Positions 20,329 to 29,198 of a stretch of DNA of 64,000 bases are shown here, piece after piece. Every line of letters begins with the position of its first letter. Position 1 is the first letter of the stretch. Where the stretch lies: assembly GCA_965242505.1 (NCBI GenBank), contig OZ251449.1, positions 992,001-1,056,000 on the forward strand, in the 5' to 3' direction. Position numbers and translations under genes: made by a program. Under the pieces are notes generated by a model. It worked only from the letters and a program-made list of their open reading frames with translations, made no database searches and was not told the origin of the DNA. This DNA comes from UBA2966 sp965242505 (GTDB lineage: Bacteria > Pseudomonadota > Alphaproteobacteria > UBA2966).

Positions 20329-20835
20329 ATGGAACTCGACTACGCCTGGTGGACCTTCTTCATCCGCTGGCTGCACGTGCTCAGCGGCTTCATGTGGATC
20401 GGCCTGCTCTGGTACTTCAACTTCGTGCAGACGCCGAGCATGCCCAAGATCCCGGACGAGCAGAAGCCCGCCATATCGAAGGTCATCGCGCCCGCCGCGC
20501 TGTTCTGGTTCCGCTGGGCGGCGCTGTCCACGATCGTCTTCGGCCTGATCCTGGCCTACATGCAGGGATACCTGGGGCCGGCGTTGAGCCTCGGCCTCAC
20601 GGACAACGTGGCCAGGCACGCCGCCATCGGCTTCGGCATGTGGCTGGGCCTGATCATGGCCTTCAACGTCTGGTTCATCATCTGGCCGAACCAGAAGAAG
20701 GCCCTCGGCATGGTGGAGGCGTCGGACGAGGAACGGCCAAAGGCCGCCCGCATCGCCGGCCTCACGTCGCGCGTCAACACGATGCTTTCCATCCCCATGC
20801 TCTACGCCATGGTGAGCGCGCAGAACGTCTACTGA
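20329..20835 (+). CDS. PuuD-like (urate hydroxylase N-terminal type) membrane protein
   Basis: 168 residues with four membrane helices: FFIRWLHVLSGFMWIGLLWYF (about 10-30), FRWAALSTIVFGLILAYMQG (about 60-80), HAAIGFGMWLGLIMAFNVWF (about 103-123) and a last one near 148-165. The HVLSGFMWIGLLWY stretch and the WPNQKKALG loop match the membrane part of PuuD-type urate hydroxylases, but the cytochrome c tail of PuuD is missing. Conserved His residues in helices 1 and 3 could bind haem. Activity is unproven. It follows the 31-residue membrane peptide and has a good AGGGGAGA ribosome site. Confidence 0.75.
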   Translation: MELDYAWWTFFIRWLHVLSGFMWIGLLWYFNFVQTPSMPKIPDEQKPAISKVIAPAALFWFRWAALSTIVFGLILAYMQGYLGPALSLGLTDNVARHAAIGFGMWLGLIMAFNVWFIIWPNQKKALGMVEASDEERPKAARIAGLTSRVNTMLSIPMLYAMVSAQNVY

Positions 20836-20854
20836 CCGGGGCCCGGCTCGCGTC

Positions 20855-20985
20855 CACCCCCCTCCCGACCTCCCCCCTGCCAGGGGGGAGGAGCGTCGAC
20901 GGCCCCTCCCCCCTCTTCTCCCTCCCCCTGGCAGGGGGAGGGTCGGGGCGGGGGTCGCGCCGGGGGGAAAGAGCGCGAACGGACC
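20855..20985. repeat. Dispersed repeat locus (B then A, reverse)
   Basis: Between the convergent PuuD-like and Mth938 genes. Module B has CTGCCAGGGGGG instead of CTGTCAGGGGGG, and module A has CCCCTGGCAGGGG, so both centres changed in parallel here. The same TGGCA centre occurs at 50553. Confidence 0.9.
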
Positions 20986-21363
20986 TTATTCGACGGCGAT
21001 CAGGGCCGCGGCGGCCCGGCGCTCCTCCGACAGGAGGACGTTCCACGTCCGGCACGCCGCGCCGGTGTCCATCGGCTCCACGACGATCCCGTCGCTCCGC
21101 AGACCGGCGCGGACGCGGTCGGCGATGGCGGTCGTCCCGGACCCGCACCCGATCAGCAGGACGTCGACGCCGTCCGACGCTTTCCGCACGTCGGCGAGAT
21201 CGTCGACGGAGAGCGCGTCGACGCCGGACACCGGCCAGGGCAGGACGCGCTCCCGGAAGACCAGGACCGATCCCCTGTAGCGCCGTTCCGCGATGAGGAA
21301 CCCGCCGCCGCCGTATCGCCGGATGACCTGGCGCCCTCTCGGGATCCGCGGCGTGACGTCCAT
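20986..21363 (-). CDS. Mth938-like domain protein (DUF498)
   Basis: 125 residues of the small alpha/beta Mth938 fold: RYGGGGFLIAERRYRGSVLVF, the DVLLIGCGSGTT turn, then GIVVEPMDTGAACRTWNVLL. This family is linked in eukaryotes to complex I assembly and in alphaproteobacteria follows secF. Its start is 3 nt from the end of secF, so it belongs to the secD-secF operon. Alternative start: an ATG two codons earlier is not present in frame; the chosen ATG gives MDVTPRIPRG. Confidence 0.88.
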   Translation of the reverse strand: MDVTPRIPRGRQVIRRYGGGGFLIAERRYRGSVLVFRERVLPWPVSGVDALSVDDLADVRKASDGVDVLLIGCGSGTTAIADRVRAGLRSDGIVVEPMDTGAACRTWNVLLSEERRAAAALIAVE

Positions 21364-21365
21364 GC

Positions 21366-22319
21366 TCAGCCCGTATCGGGCGCGGCCTTTCCGCCGTCGT
21401 CCGGCCCCTCCTCCGGGGCGTCGCGGCGCAGGCCGACGTAGACGAGAAGGGGCGCGGCGACGAAGATCGACGAGTAGGTTCCGACCAGCACCCCCCAGAT
21501 CATCGCGAACGTGAAGCCCTTGATGACCGCGCCGCCGAAGAAGAACAGGGTCAGCAGGGCGATGAGGGTCGTCGCGGACGTCATCGTGGTGCGCGACAGC
21601 GTGTCGTTGATGCTGACGTTCAGGAGCTCGACCAGCGGCATCCGGCGGTGTTTGCGCAGGTTCTCGCGGATGCGGTCGTAGACCACGACCGTGTCGTTCA
21701 CCGAATAGCCGACGATGGTCAGGATCGCCGCGATGATGGAGAGGTTGAATTCGAGCCGGGTGAACGCGAAGATCCCGATGGTCAGCACGACGTCGTGGAC
21801 GAGGGCGAGCACGGCGCCGACGGCGAACTGCCACTCGAAACGGAACCAGATGTAGACCAGCATCGCGGCGACCGCCAGGATGCTCGCCAGCGCGCCGGCG
21901 CGCACCAGTTCCGCGCTGACCTTCGGCCCCACGAACTCCACCCGGCGGTACGAGAGCTCGCCCGGTATCTCCGCGGACAGCGCCTCCTTCACGGCCGCCA
22001 CCGCGCGCTGCTGCGCCGAGGAGTCCCCCGGCTGCCGCTCGACGCGGACCAGCACCTCGGTGTCGCGGCCGAATTCCTGCAACGCCACCTCGCCGAGGCC
22101 CAGACCCGACAGGGCCTCGCGCATACGGCCGAGGTCCGCCGGCTCCGGCGCGCCCACCTCGATCAGGATGCCGCCCTCGAAGTCGATCCCGTAGTTCAGA
22201 TCGGCCGCCAGGAACAGCCCGACGGACGCCGCGAACAGGACGCCCGACAGGACGAACGCCTTGACCCGGTGGGCCATGAACCCGACGTTCGTCTTCGCGG
22301 GAACGAGTCTGAGACGCAT
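21366..22319 (-). CDS. secF: Protein translocase subunit SecF
   Basis: 317 residues, partner of SecD in proton-driven pulling of exported proteins. An N-terminal helix (VKAFVLSGVLFAASVGLFLA) leads into NYGIDFEGGILIEV, a periplasmic domain (about 50-125), then five membrane helices with GYSVNDTVVVYDRIREN and the TTMTSATTLIALLTLFFFGG motif. Ends in a charged tail rich in Asp/Gly. Length is normal. Separated from secD by 15 nt. Confidence 0.97.
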   Translation of the reverse strand: MRLRLVPAKTNVGFMAHRVKAFVLSGVLFAASVGLFLAADLNYGIDFEGGILIEVGAPEPADLGRMREALSGLGLGEVALQEFGRDTEVLVRVERQPGDSSAQQRAVAAVKEALSAEIPGELSYRRVEFVGPKVSAELVRAGALASILAVAAMLVYIWFRFEWQFAVGAVLALVHDVVLTIGIFAFTRLEFNLSIIAAILTIVGYSVNDTVVVYDRIRENLRKHRRMPLVELLNVSINDTLSRTTMTSATTLIALLTLFFFGGAVIKGFTFAMIWGVLVGTYSSIFVAAPLLVYVGLRRDAPEEGPDDGGKAAPDTG

Positions 22320-22334
22320 CTTCTCCGCCCGTCC

Positions 22335-23945
22335 TCAGATCGGCAGCGCGGCCGGCCGCCGCCGGTGCAGCCACTGGGCGATCATCAGGCGCGTGACGGT
22401 GATCGCCGTGAACATCGACGTGACGATGCCGATCGCCAGGGTGACGGCGAACCCCTTGACCGGGCCCGACCCGAACTCGAACAGCAGGATCGCGGCGATC
22501 AACGTCGTCACGTTGGCGTCGACGATGGTGGTGAGGGCGCGCCGGTATCCGGCCTCGACGGCCGCGAACGGGGTCTTGCCGGTCCTGACCTCTTCGCGGA
22601 TGCGCTCGAACACGAGCACGTTGGCGTCCACCGCCATGCCGATGGTCAGCACGATCCCGGCGATGCCCGGCAGGGTCAGCGTGGCCTGAAGCAGCGACAG
22701 CGCCCCCGCGATCAGGGAGACGTTGACCAGCAGGGCGACGTCCGCCGCCACGCCGAACCGGCCGTACGCCATGCCCATGAAGACCATGACGAGGACGAAC
22801 GCGAGGACGCCGGCGATCTTGCCGGCCCGGATGGAGTCGGCCCCGAGATCCGGCCCCACGGTGCGTTCCTCGAGGATCTTCAGGGGCGCCGGCAGGGCGC
22901 CCGCCCGCAGCAGGACGGCGAGGTCGTTGGCCTGCTGCGCCGTGAAACTGCCCGTGATGATCCCCGAGCCTCCCAGGATCGGCTCCCGGATCTGCGGCGC
23001 GCTGATCACCTTGCCGTCGAGGACGATCGCCAGCGGCCGGCCCACGTTCTCCTTGGTCACGTCGCCGAAGCGCTTGCCGCCGACGGCGTCGAAGCGGAAG
23101 CTGACGACGGGCCGGCCCTGATCGTAGGTGGGTTGCGAGTCGACGAGGTTCTCGCCGCTCACGTAGACGCGCTTCCGCACCACGTATTCGGCGGCGCCCT
23201 CCTCCTGGGTGTCGGCCTCGAGAAGCCGCGAACCCGGGGGGATGCGGCCGGCCCGCGCGTCGGCGACCGGGGTCGTGGTGTCCAGCAGATGGAACGTGAG
23301 CTTCGCCGTCTTGCCCAGGAGGCGCTTGATCCGGTCCGGGTCCTTCACGCCCGGCAACTGCGTCAGGATGCGGTCCTCGCCCTGGCGCTGGATCGTGGGC
23401 TCGCGCGTGCCCACCTCGTCGACCCGGCGGCGCACGATCTCGATCGACTGCTCCACGGCCGAACGCTTGCGGTCGCGGATCGCCTGCTCCGTCAGCGATA
23501 CGGTCACCATGGCGTTCGAGTCCGCGGAGACCTCGATGTCGACGCCTCCGCCCTGGCCGAAGATGTCGGGCGCCGTCGGGTTTCCCAGGTCCCGGATCAG
23601 TTCGACGGCGCGGTCGACCCGGTCGGCCTGCCTGATGCGCACCGTCACCGCCCGACCGTCCGCCACGCCCAGACCGGTGTAGCCGATGCGTTCACGGCGG
23701 AGTTCGGTGCGGATCGAGTCGACCAGGGACTCGAGGCGTTCGACGATGACGGCGTCGACCTCCACCTCCAGCAGCAGGTGCGAGCCGCCCTGGAGATCGA
23801 GCCCCAGATTTATCTGTTTGTGGGGCAGCCAAGCGGGGAGACCCGCCGCGGACCGCTCCGGGACGAAGTTCGGCGCCGCGAAGGCGAGGCCCGCGAGGCA
23901 GAGGACCAGGACGAGCCCGATCTTCCATTTGGCGAAATAGAGCAT
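22335..23945 (-). CDS. secD: Protein translocase subunit SecD
   Basis: 536 residues. It has an N-terminal membrane helix, LGLDLQGGSHLLLEV near residues 48-62, the large periplasmic P1 region with GQGEDRILTQLPGV, and six-helix membrane part with GMAVDANVLVFERIREEVRTG and VDANVTTLIAA near the end. Forms a complex with SecF and YajC in the inner membrane. Lies between yajC (28 nt) and secF (15 nt), so all three form one operon. Confidence 0.98.
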   Translation of the reverse strand: MLYFAKWKIGLVLVLCLAGLAFAAPNFVPERSAAGLPAWLPHKQINLGLDLQGGSHLLLEVEVDAVIVERLESLVDSIRTELRRERIGYTGLGVADGRAVTVRIRQADRVDRAVELIRDLGNPTAPDIFGQGGGVDIEVSADSNAMVTVSLTEQAIRDRKRSAVEQSIEIVRRRVDEVGTREPTIQRQGEDRILTQLPGVKDPDRIKRLLGKTAKLTFHLLDTTTPVADARAGRIPPGSRLLEADTQEEGAAEYVVRKRVYVSGENLVDSQPTYDQGRPVVSFRFDAVGGKRFGDVTKENVGRPLAIVLDGKVISAPQIREPILGGSGIITGSFTAQQANDLAVLLRAGALPAPLKILEERTVGPDLGADSIRAGKIAGVLAFVLVMVFMGMAYGRFGVAADVALLVNVSLIAGALSLLQATLTLPGIAGIVLTIGMAVDANVLVFERIREEVRTGKTPFAAVEAGYRRALTTIVDANVTTLIAAILLFEFGSGPVKGFAVTLAIGIVTSMFTAITVTRLMIAQWLHRRRPAALPI

Positions 23946-23973
23946 CCGGCGGCCCGGCGTTCGTCCGCGCGGG

Positions 23974-24387
23974 CTATTCGCCCCGTTTGCGGCCGAACCC
24001 GAGCGATCCGAGCAGGCCGCCCAGCGGGCCGCCGCCCGGTTGCGCCCCTCCCGCGGCCGGCGCGCCGCCCCTGACGGGTTCCGTCTTGCTCCGCACGTCG
24101 GAAAGGGTGCCCTTCACGACCTGGACGCGGACGCCCTCGGCGATCTCCACGGTGATGTCGTCCGTCTCCCCGACCTTCGTCACCTTGCCGACGACTCCGC
24201 CGCCGGTCACCACGACGTCGCCCCGGCGCACGGACGCGACCATCTCGCGGTGTTGTTTCGCCTTCCGCTGCTGCGGTCGAATGAGCAGGACGTAAAAGAC
24301 CACGAAGATGATGATGAGGGGCAACAGGCTCTCGAAGAGGCCGACCCCCCCGCCCCCGGCTTGGGCGTAGGCAGGAGAAATCAACAT
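23974..24387 (-). CDS. yajC: Preprotein translocase subunit YajC
   Basis: 137 residues, somewhat long. A single membrane helix (LLPLIIIFVVFYVLLIRPQQRK, about 21-42) with the family signature RPQQRKAKQH is followed by the small soluble domain RRGDVVVTGGGVVGKV...VEIAEGVRVQVVKGTL. A Gly/Pro-rich extension of about 30 residues ends GFGRKRGE. First gene of the secD-secF operon, with a good promoter just upstream. Confidence 0.96.
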   Translation of the reverse strand: MLISPAYAQAGGGGVGLFESLLPLIIIFVVFYVLLIRPQQRKAKQHREMVASVRRGDVVVTGGGVVGKVTKVGETDDITVEIAEGVRVQVVKGTLSDVRSKTEPVRGGAPAAGGAQPGGGPLGGLLGSLGFGRKRGE

Positions 24388-24423
24388 TTGCGGTTCCCGG
24401 TTGACGAGCGCGAATTCGCCCGG

Positions 24424-24451
24424 ACTATAGCTTCACGCTCCCCATATGCAA
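24424..24451 (-). promoter_or_regulatory. Promoter of the yajC-secDF-Mth938 operon
   Basis: On the minus strand: TTGCAT, 16-nt spacer, TATAGT, ending 36 nt upstream of the yajC start. It lies between the divergent yajC and DUF815 genes. Confidence 0.5.
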
Positions 24452-24486
24452 ACCGCGCCCGCCCGGCGCGGGAGGCGCCGGACGAG

Positions 24487-25347
24487 ATGCCCGACGAGGA
24501 ACTGGAACCGCTGCTGCGCCGGATCGCCGAGGCGCTCGAACGCATCTCGCCGCCGGCGGAAGCCGTCGGACTCGACGGCGCCGAGGCGTACGTGTGGCGC
24601 GCCGAACGCCATCGCCTGGAGCCGGTCGCGAAGGTCAACCGCGTGGACCTGAAGCTGCTCAAGGGCGTCGATTCCGTTCGCGACGCGCTGCTCGGGAACA
24701 CCCGGCGTTTCGCCGCCGGCCTGCCGGCCAACAACGCCCTGCTGTGGGGCGCCCGCGGCATGGGCAAGAGCTCGCTGGTCAAGGCCGTCCACGCCGAGGT
24801 GAACGCCGGCGCCGGCGGCGGACTGGTCCTGGTCGAAATCCACCGCGAGGACGTCCCGTCCCTTCCCGATCTGCTGAAACTGCTGGCGGGCGTCGACCGG
24901 CGGTGCATCCTGTTCTGCGACGACCTGTCCTTCGACGGGCGGGACGCCGGCTTCAAGTCCCTCAAGGCCGTCCTCGAGGGCGGTCTGGAAGGGCGGCCCC
25001 GGAACGTCGTGTTCTACGCCACCTCCAACCGCCGGCACCTCATGCCGCGCGAGATGATCGAGAACGAGCGCTCGACCGCGATCAACCCGGCCGAGGCGGT
25101 CGAGGAGAAGGTGTCGCTCTCGGACCGGTTCGGGTTGTGGCTCGGTTTCCATACGTGCAGCCAGGACGAATTCCTCGCCATGGTGCGCGGCTACGTCGCG
25201 CACCACGGGATTCCCGCGGACGAGGACTCGTTGCGCGCGGACGCCATCGAGTGGTCCGTCGCCCGGGGAGCCCGTTCGGGCCGCGTCGCCTGGCAGTTCG
25301 TCCAGGATCTGGCCGGACGGCTGGAGGTCAGGCTCGAAACGCCCTGA
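24487..25347 (+). CDS. AAA-type ATPase, DUF815 family
   Basis: 286 residues. Walker A is WGARGMGKSSLVKA (near 87-100) and Walker B is RCILFCDDLSFD (near 136-147), followed by the family stretch SLKAVLEGGLEGRPRNVVFYATSNRRHL and the arginine-containing LSDRFGLWL. DUF815 ATPases are common next to yajC and the M23/LysM gene in alphaproteobacteria; their job is not known. Start is the ATG giving MPDEELEPLLRRI, in the upstream region shared with yajC. Confidence 0.9.
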   Translation: MPDEELEPLLRRIAEALERISPPAEAVGLDGAEAYVWRAERHRLEPVAKVNRVDLKLLKGVDSVRDALLGNTRRFAAGLPANNALLWGARGMGKSSLVKAVHAEVNAGAGGGLVLVEIHREDVPSLPDLLKLLAGVDRRCILFCDDLSFDGRDAGFKSLKAVLEGGLEGRPRNVVFYATSNRRHLMPREMIENERSTAINPAEAVEEKVSLSDRFGLWLGFHTCSQDEFLAMVRGYVAHHGIPADEDSLRADAIEWSVARGARSGRVAWQFVQDLAGRLEVRLETP

Positions 25348-25409
25348 GACAGGCTCGCGTTTCTCGCATCTCCCCTGCCGCGACCCCCTGTCCAGGAGAG
25401 AGCCATCCA

Positions 25410-25578
25410 CGCCCCTCCCCCCCGCAGCGACCCCCACCCCGACCCTCCCCCTGCAAGGGGGAGGGAGAAGAAGGGGGACGGAGGGACCGTCGACGCTCCT
25501 CCCTCCGCCACTCGTTCTCCTCCCCCCTGACAGGGGGGAGGTCGGGAGGGGGGTCCGCGGCCCCGCCGCGCCGCGCGA
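25410..25578. repeat. Dispersed repeat locus (A then B)
   Basis: Module A near 25440-25468 and module B near 25520-25555 between convergent genes; the unit runs into the end of the NlpD-like gene, whose last codons use GAGAAATGCGGGCGG, a trace of the unit's right end. Confidence 0.9.
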
Positions 25579-26598
25579 TCAACCGGCGCGAGAAATGCGG
25601 GCGGGCCGGGGCAGGTGACGGGTCGGGTCGACCGTCCGCGTTCCCTTGCGGACCTCGAAATGAAGCTGCGGCGACCGGACGTTCCCCGTCTGGCCGACCC
25701 GGCCGACGACTTGGCCGCGTTTCACGACGTCCCCGCGCCGGACCAGCAACGCCTCGTTGTGGGCGTAGGCCGTGATCCACCCTCCGGCGTGCCGGATCAC
25801 GAGAAGGTTCCCGAGGCCGCGCAGCTCGTCGCCGGCGTAGGCGACGACGCCGTTGTCCGCCGCGCGCACGGGCCGGCCGCGGGCGGCGGCGATGTTGACG
25901 CCGTCGTTGCGCCGTCCGCCTCCCTTGGCGCCGTAGCCGTCCACGATGCGTCCCTCGACGGGCCAGACGAACAGGGAGCCGCCCCGCGGCGGGGGCGCCC
26001 CGTCGGCGCCGCGTCCCGCTCCGCGCTCCGCCCCGCGCGCGGCCGGCTTGCCGCCGGGCGGCGGCGTCCGCGCCTCGTCCCGGGGCGGAACGGCGGGCGG
26101 CCGGGCGCCGGCCGGGAGCCGCAGCCGCTGGTCCGGGCGTATCGTATAGGGCGCCTCCAGGTCGTTGAGCCGGACCAGGCTCGCCATGTCGACGCCGTAA
26201 CGCCGGGAGATCCCGTAGATCGTCTCGCCCCTTCGGACCGTGTGGCGCCTGGCCGCGGGAATCGCCAGTCTCTGTCCGGGCCGCAACGCGAACGGCGCCT
26301 TCAGGTCGTTCGCGGAGATGATGGCCCGGACCGGCGCGCCGGTGCGCCGCGATATCCCCCAGACCGTATCGCCCTTCCTCACGACGACGCCGGCGGCCCG
26401 GTCGGCGGGGGCGCCGGCGTCCGCCGGACGTCGGTCCGGGGCGGTGAAACCGGCCATGCCCTTGTTCTCCACGGGCGCCGGCGTCGGCCGCGCGCAGGCG
26501 GCCGCGCACGCGGCCAGGATCAGGGCCAGGACCCGGAACCGTCCGGAAGCGCGGCGCGGCGCAGGCCGCGGCCGGTGCGGGAGATGCGGGTCAGGCAT
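25579..26598 (-). CDS. NlpD-like lipoprotein with two LysM and a degenerate M23 domain
   Basis: 339 residues. Lipoprotein signal with Cys31 in LAAC. Two LysM motifs (about 72-113 and 118-161) bind peptidoglycan. A Pro/Arg-rich linker follows, then an M23 (LytM) domain from about 208. The first zinc site, normally HxGxD, reads NDGVN (231-235), so metal binding is lost as in E. coli NlpD; the later YAHN and LHFEV parts remain. It therefore probably activates a cell-wall amidase during division instead of cutting itself. Its ATG overlaps the end of the CoxL-type gene by 8 nt. The gene's last codons coincide with repeat-unit sequence. Confidence 0.88.
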   Translation of the reverse strand: MPDPHLPHRPRPAPRRASGRFRVLALILAACAAACARPTPAPVENKGMAGFTAPDRRPADAGAPADRAAGVVVRKGDTVWGISRRTGAPVRAIISANDLKAPFALRPGQRLAIPAARRHTVRRGETIYGISRRYGVDMASLVRLNDLEAPYTIRPDQRLRLPAGARPPAVPPRDEARTPPPGGKPAARGAERGAGRGADGAPPPRGGSLFVWPVEGRIVDGYGAKGGGRRNDGVNIAAARGRPVRAADNGVVAYAGDELRGLGNLLVIRHAGGWITAYAHNEALLVRRGDVVKRGQVVGRVGQTGNVRSPQLHFEVRKGTRTVDPTRHLPRPARISRAG

Positions 26599-28918
26599 CC
26601 GCCCGTCGAAGGGCGCGCCAGACGCGCTGCGGCGTCGCCGGCATGTCGAAGTCGTCGACGCCCCGCTCCGACAGGGCGTCCATGACGGCGCTGTGGACCG
26701 CCGGCAGGGCGCCGACGGCGCCGGCCTCCCCCACGCCCTTGACGCCCATCGGATTCGCGGTCGTCGGCACGTCGTTGTGCTCGATCTCCATGTCGGGAAC
26801 GTCGTCCGCCCGGGGCATGCAGTAGTCCATGAACGACCCCGTGAGCAGCTGCCCCGACTCTTCGTCGTAGACGATCTGCTCCATCGCCGCCTGCCCCAGC
26901 CCCTGCGACACGCCGCCATGGATCTGCCCTTGGACGAGGAGCGGGTTGATCGCCCGTCCGACGTCGTCGACCACGTGATAGGACAGCACCTCCACGACGC
27001 CCGTCTCCGGATCGATCTCGACCTCGCAGACGTGGCAGCCGTTGGGGTAGGTCGACGCCGGCGGGACGTGGGTCCGGACGGCGCCGAGGCCGGGTTCCAT
27101 GCCTTCCGGCAGCGCGCCGGGCCTGTACGCGGCGCGGGCGGCCTCTCCGATCCCCAGCTTCCGGTCCGTGCCCGCCACCCGGAAGACGCCGTCGGCGAAC
27201 TCGATGTCGCCGGGCGCCGTCTCCAGGACGTGGGCGGCGATCCGCCGCCCCTTCTCGACGACGATCTCCGCCGCCTCCTTCAGCGCCGCGCCGCCGACGC
27301 AGGACGAGCGCGAGCCGAAGGTGCCGCGCGCCCGCGCGACGGCGTCGGTGTCGGCGGCGACGATGCGGACGTCCTCCGGCGGCAGCCCCAGGAACTCGTT
27401 GACGTACTGGGAATACATGGTCTCGTGGCCCTGGCCCTGGGCGTCGGTGCCGACGAGGACCGTGGCCGTCCCGTCGGGATGCAGTCTGATCTCCATGGTT
27501 TCGTCGACGCCGGCCGGACCGGCCATCTCGATGCAGTTGGCGAGCCCGAAACCGCGCAGGAGGCCGCGGCCGCGGGACGCCGCGCGGCGCGCGGCAAACC
27601 CCTCGCGGCCGGAGATCTCGAGGGCCCGGACCATGTTCTTCTCGAACTCGCCGCTGTCGTAGCGGAACGTGAGCGGCGTCCGGTAGGGGAAGGCGTCCGG
27701 CGGGATGACGTTGCGGCGCCGGAGCTCGATGCGGTCCAGCCCCAGCTCGCGGGCCGCGACGTCGATCACGCGCTCGATCGCGAACCCGGCCTCGGGGCGC
27801 CCGGCGCCGCGGTAGGGACCCGTGTTCATGGTGTTGGTGTAGACGCCGACGACGTCGGTGTAGATGTGCGGCGTCGCGTAGACGCCGGCGAGACCGCCGA
27901 CGTTGCTGGTGCCGCAATGCGGGCCGTAGATCGACAGATAGGAGCCGAGGTTGACGAGCGTCGAGACGTGGAGCGCGAGGAACCGGCCGTCGGCGTCGAG
28001 CGCGAGCCGCGCCGTCGACACGTTGTCCCGCGCCTGGGCGTCGGCGAGAAGGCCCTCGCCGCGCGTGGCCGTCCAGCGGACCGGACGGCCCACCTTCCGG
28101 GCGGCCCACAGCACCTGGACGTTCTCGGGGTGCACCATGCCCTTCATGCCGAAGCTGCCGCCCACGTCGGCGGCGACGACCCGCAGCCGGTGCTCGGGAA
28201 CCTTCAGTATGCCGCCGCAGATGACGCCGCGCACCGTGTGCGGATGCTGGACGTTGGCGTAGAGCGTCCAGCGCCCGTCGCGCCTGTCGAAACGCCCCAC
28301 GGCCGCCCTGGGTTCCATCGGGTTCGCCGTGATCCGGGAGATCACGAACGCCGTCTCCACGACGTGCGCCGCCGAGGCGAACGCGGCATCCACCGCGTCC
28401 TTGTCGCCGAGCTCGAAGAAGAAGGCGTTGTTGTCCGGGGCCTCCTCCCAGATCGCGGGCGCTCCGGGCGCGGCGGCGGCGGCGGCGGCGGTGACGAAGG
28501 GCAGGTCCTCGTACTCGACGGCGATGAGGTCGGCGGCCTCGGCGGCGGCTTCCGCGCTCTCCGCCACGACCAGGGCGACGCCCTCGCCGACGTAGCGGAC
28601 CCGCCCCACCGCCAGGACGGGATGGGGCGGCACGAACATCGGCGAGCCGTCGCGCATGTTGCGCGGCGCGATGTTGGGAATGGCGCCGAGCCCGTCGGCC
28701 TCGGCGTCGGCGCCGGTGAGCACGGTCAGGACGCCGGGATACGCCAGGGCCGCCGACGCGTCGATGCCGCGGACGTCCGCGTGGGGCCGCGGCGAGCGGA
28801 GCACGTGGGCATGGGCCTCGTTCGGGAAACGCGCGTCGTCGACGAACTCCCCCTCGCCCCGCAGGAGGCGCGGGTCCTCCAGACGCGGGACGGGCTGGCC
28901 GATACCGAACTCACCCAA
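26591..28918 (-). CDS. Molybdopterin-binding subunit, xanthine dehydrogenase/CoxL family (orphan)
   Basis: 775 residues from a TTG start with GGAGGGAG 8 nt before it. Opens with GIGQPVPRLEDPRLLRGEGEF, typical of this family. Further motifs: DVGGSFGMKG near residue 240, PYRGAGRPEAGF near 360 (form II type; no CoxL-specific Cys-Ser loop), QGHETMYSQ near 470, and the catalytic Glu in GVKGVGEAGAVGALP near 730. It would oxidise an aldehyde, purine or other heterocycle at a Mo centre. The FAD and 2Fe-2S subunits that normally sit beside it are absent here, so partners must be elsewhere. It overlaps the NlpD-like gene by 8 nt. Confidence 0.92.
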   Translation of the reverse strand: MGEFGIGQPVPRLEDPRLLRGEGEFVDDARFPNEAHAHVLRSPRPHADVRGIDASAALAYPGVLTVLTGADAEADGLGAIPNIAPRNMRDGSPMFVPPHPVLAVGRVRYVGEGVALVVAESAEAAAEAADLIAVEYEDLPFVTAAAAAAAPGAPAIWEEAPDNNAFFFELGDKDAVDAAFASAAHVVETAFVISRITANPMEPRAAVGRFDRRDGRWTLYANVQHPHTVRGVICGGILKVPEHRLRVVAADVGGSFGMKGMVHPENVQVLWAARKVGRPVRWTATRGEGLLADAQARDNVSTARLALDADGRFLALHVSTLVNLGSYLSIYGPHCGTSNVGGLAGVYATPHIYTDVVGVYTNTMNTGPYRGAGRPEAGFAIERVIDVAARELGLDRIELRRRNVIPPDAFPYRTPLTFRYDSGEFEKNMVRALEISGREGFAARRAASRGRGLLRGFGLANCIEMAGPAGVDETMEIRLHPDGTATVLVGTDAQGQGHETMYSQYVNEFLGLPPEDVRIVAADTDAVARARGTFGSRSSCVGGAALKEAAEIVVEKGRRIAAHVLETAPGDIEFADGVFRVAGTDRKLGIGEAARAAYRPGALPEGMEPGLGAVRTHVPPASTYPNGCHVCEVEIDPETGVVEVLSYHVVDDVGRAINPLLVQGQIHGGVSQGLGQAAMEQIVYDEESGQLLTGSFMDYCMPRADDVPDMEIEHNDVPTTANPMGVKGVGEAGAVGALPAVHSAVMDALSERGVDDFDMPATPQRVWRALRRADA

Positions 28919-29033
28919 GCGTTCTCCCTCCGCCGAACGGTCGCTCGGTCACCGCGTCATTCGGCAGGACCGGCGGCCGGCGATCCGGAGGGCCGCATGT
29001 TGCGCGGCGAGGGTGGTGTTCAAACTCGGTCAT
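28911..29033 (-). CDS. Small ORF, possible leader peptide of the CoxL-type gene
   Basis: 40 residues starting MTEFEHHPRR. It has the best ribosome site in the area (AAAGGAGG, 5 nt before the ATG). Its TGA stop overlaps the TTG start region of the molybdoenzyme, so translation of the two could be coupled. The peptide is Pro/Arg-rich and has no recognisable fold; it may be a leader or an erroneous remnant. Confidence 0.35.
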   Translation of the reverse strand: MTEFEHHPRRATCGPPDRRPPVLPNDAVTERPFGGGRTLG

Positions 29034-29074
29034 GGGCGCCTCCTTTCAGGCCGGAACGTTACCGGATTGCCGCT

Positions 29075-29185
29075 TTCGCGCGAACCCCCTCCCGACCTCT
29101 CCCCTGTCAGGGGGGAGGAGCGCCGCCGGACCCTGTGGCGGCGCCGTCGCCGGACGAGTCCGCATTTCCCGCACTGGCCACGCCC
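29075..29185. repeat. Dispersed repeat locus (B only, with left-end signature)
   Basis: Module B near 29085-29120, then a copy of the left-end block in reverse (GCGCCGTCGCCGGACGAG) and CGCATTTCCCGC. Module A is missing, so the unit has been reduced to one hairpin plus its end. Confidence 0.85.
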
Positions 29186-29198
29186 GCGCCGCCGGGCT

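Noticed and set aside
25579..26598. Active M23 endopeptidase
   Set aside because: The first zinc site reads NDGVN, lacking the His and Asp ligands.
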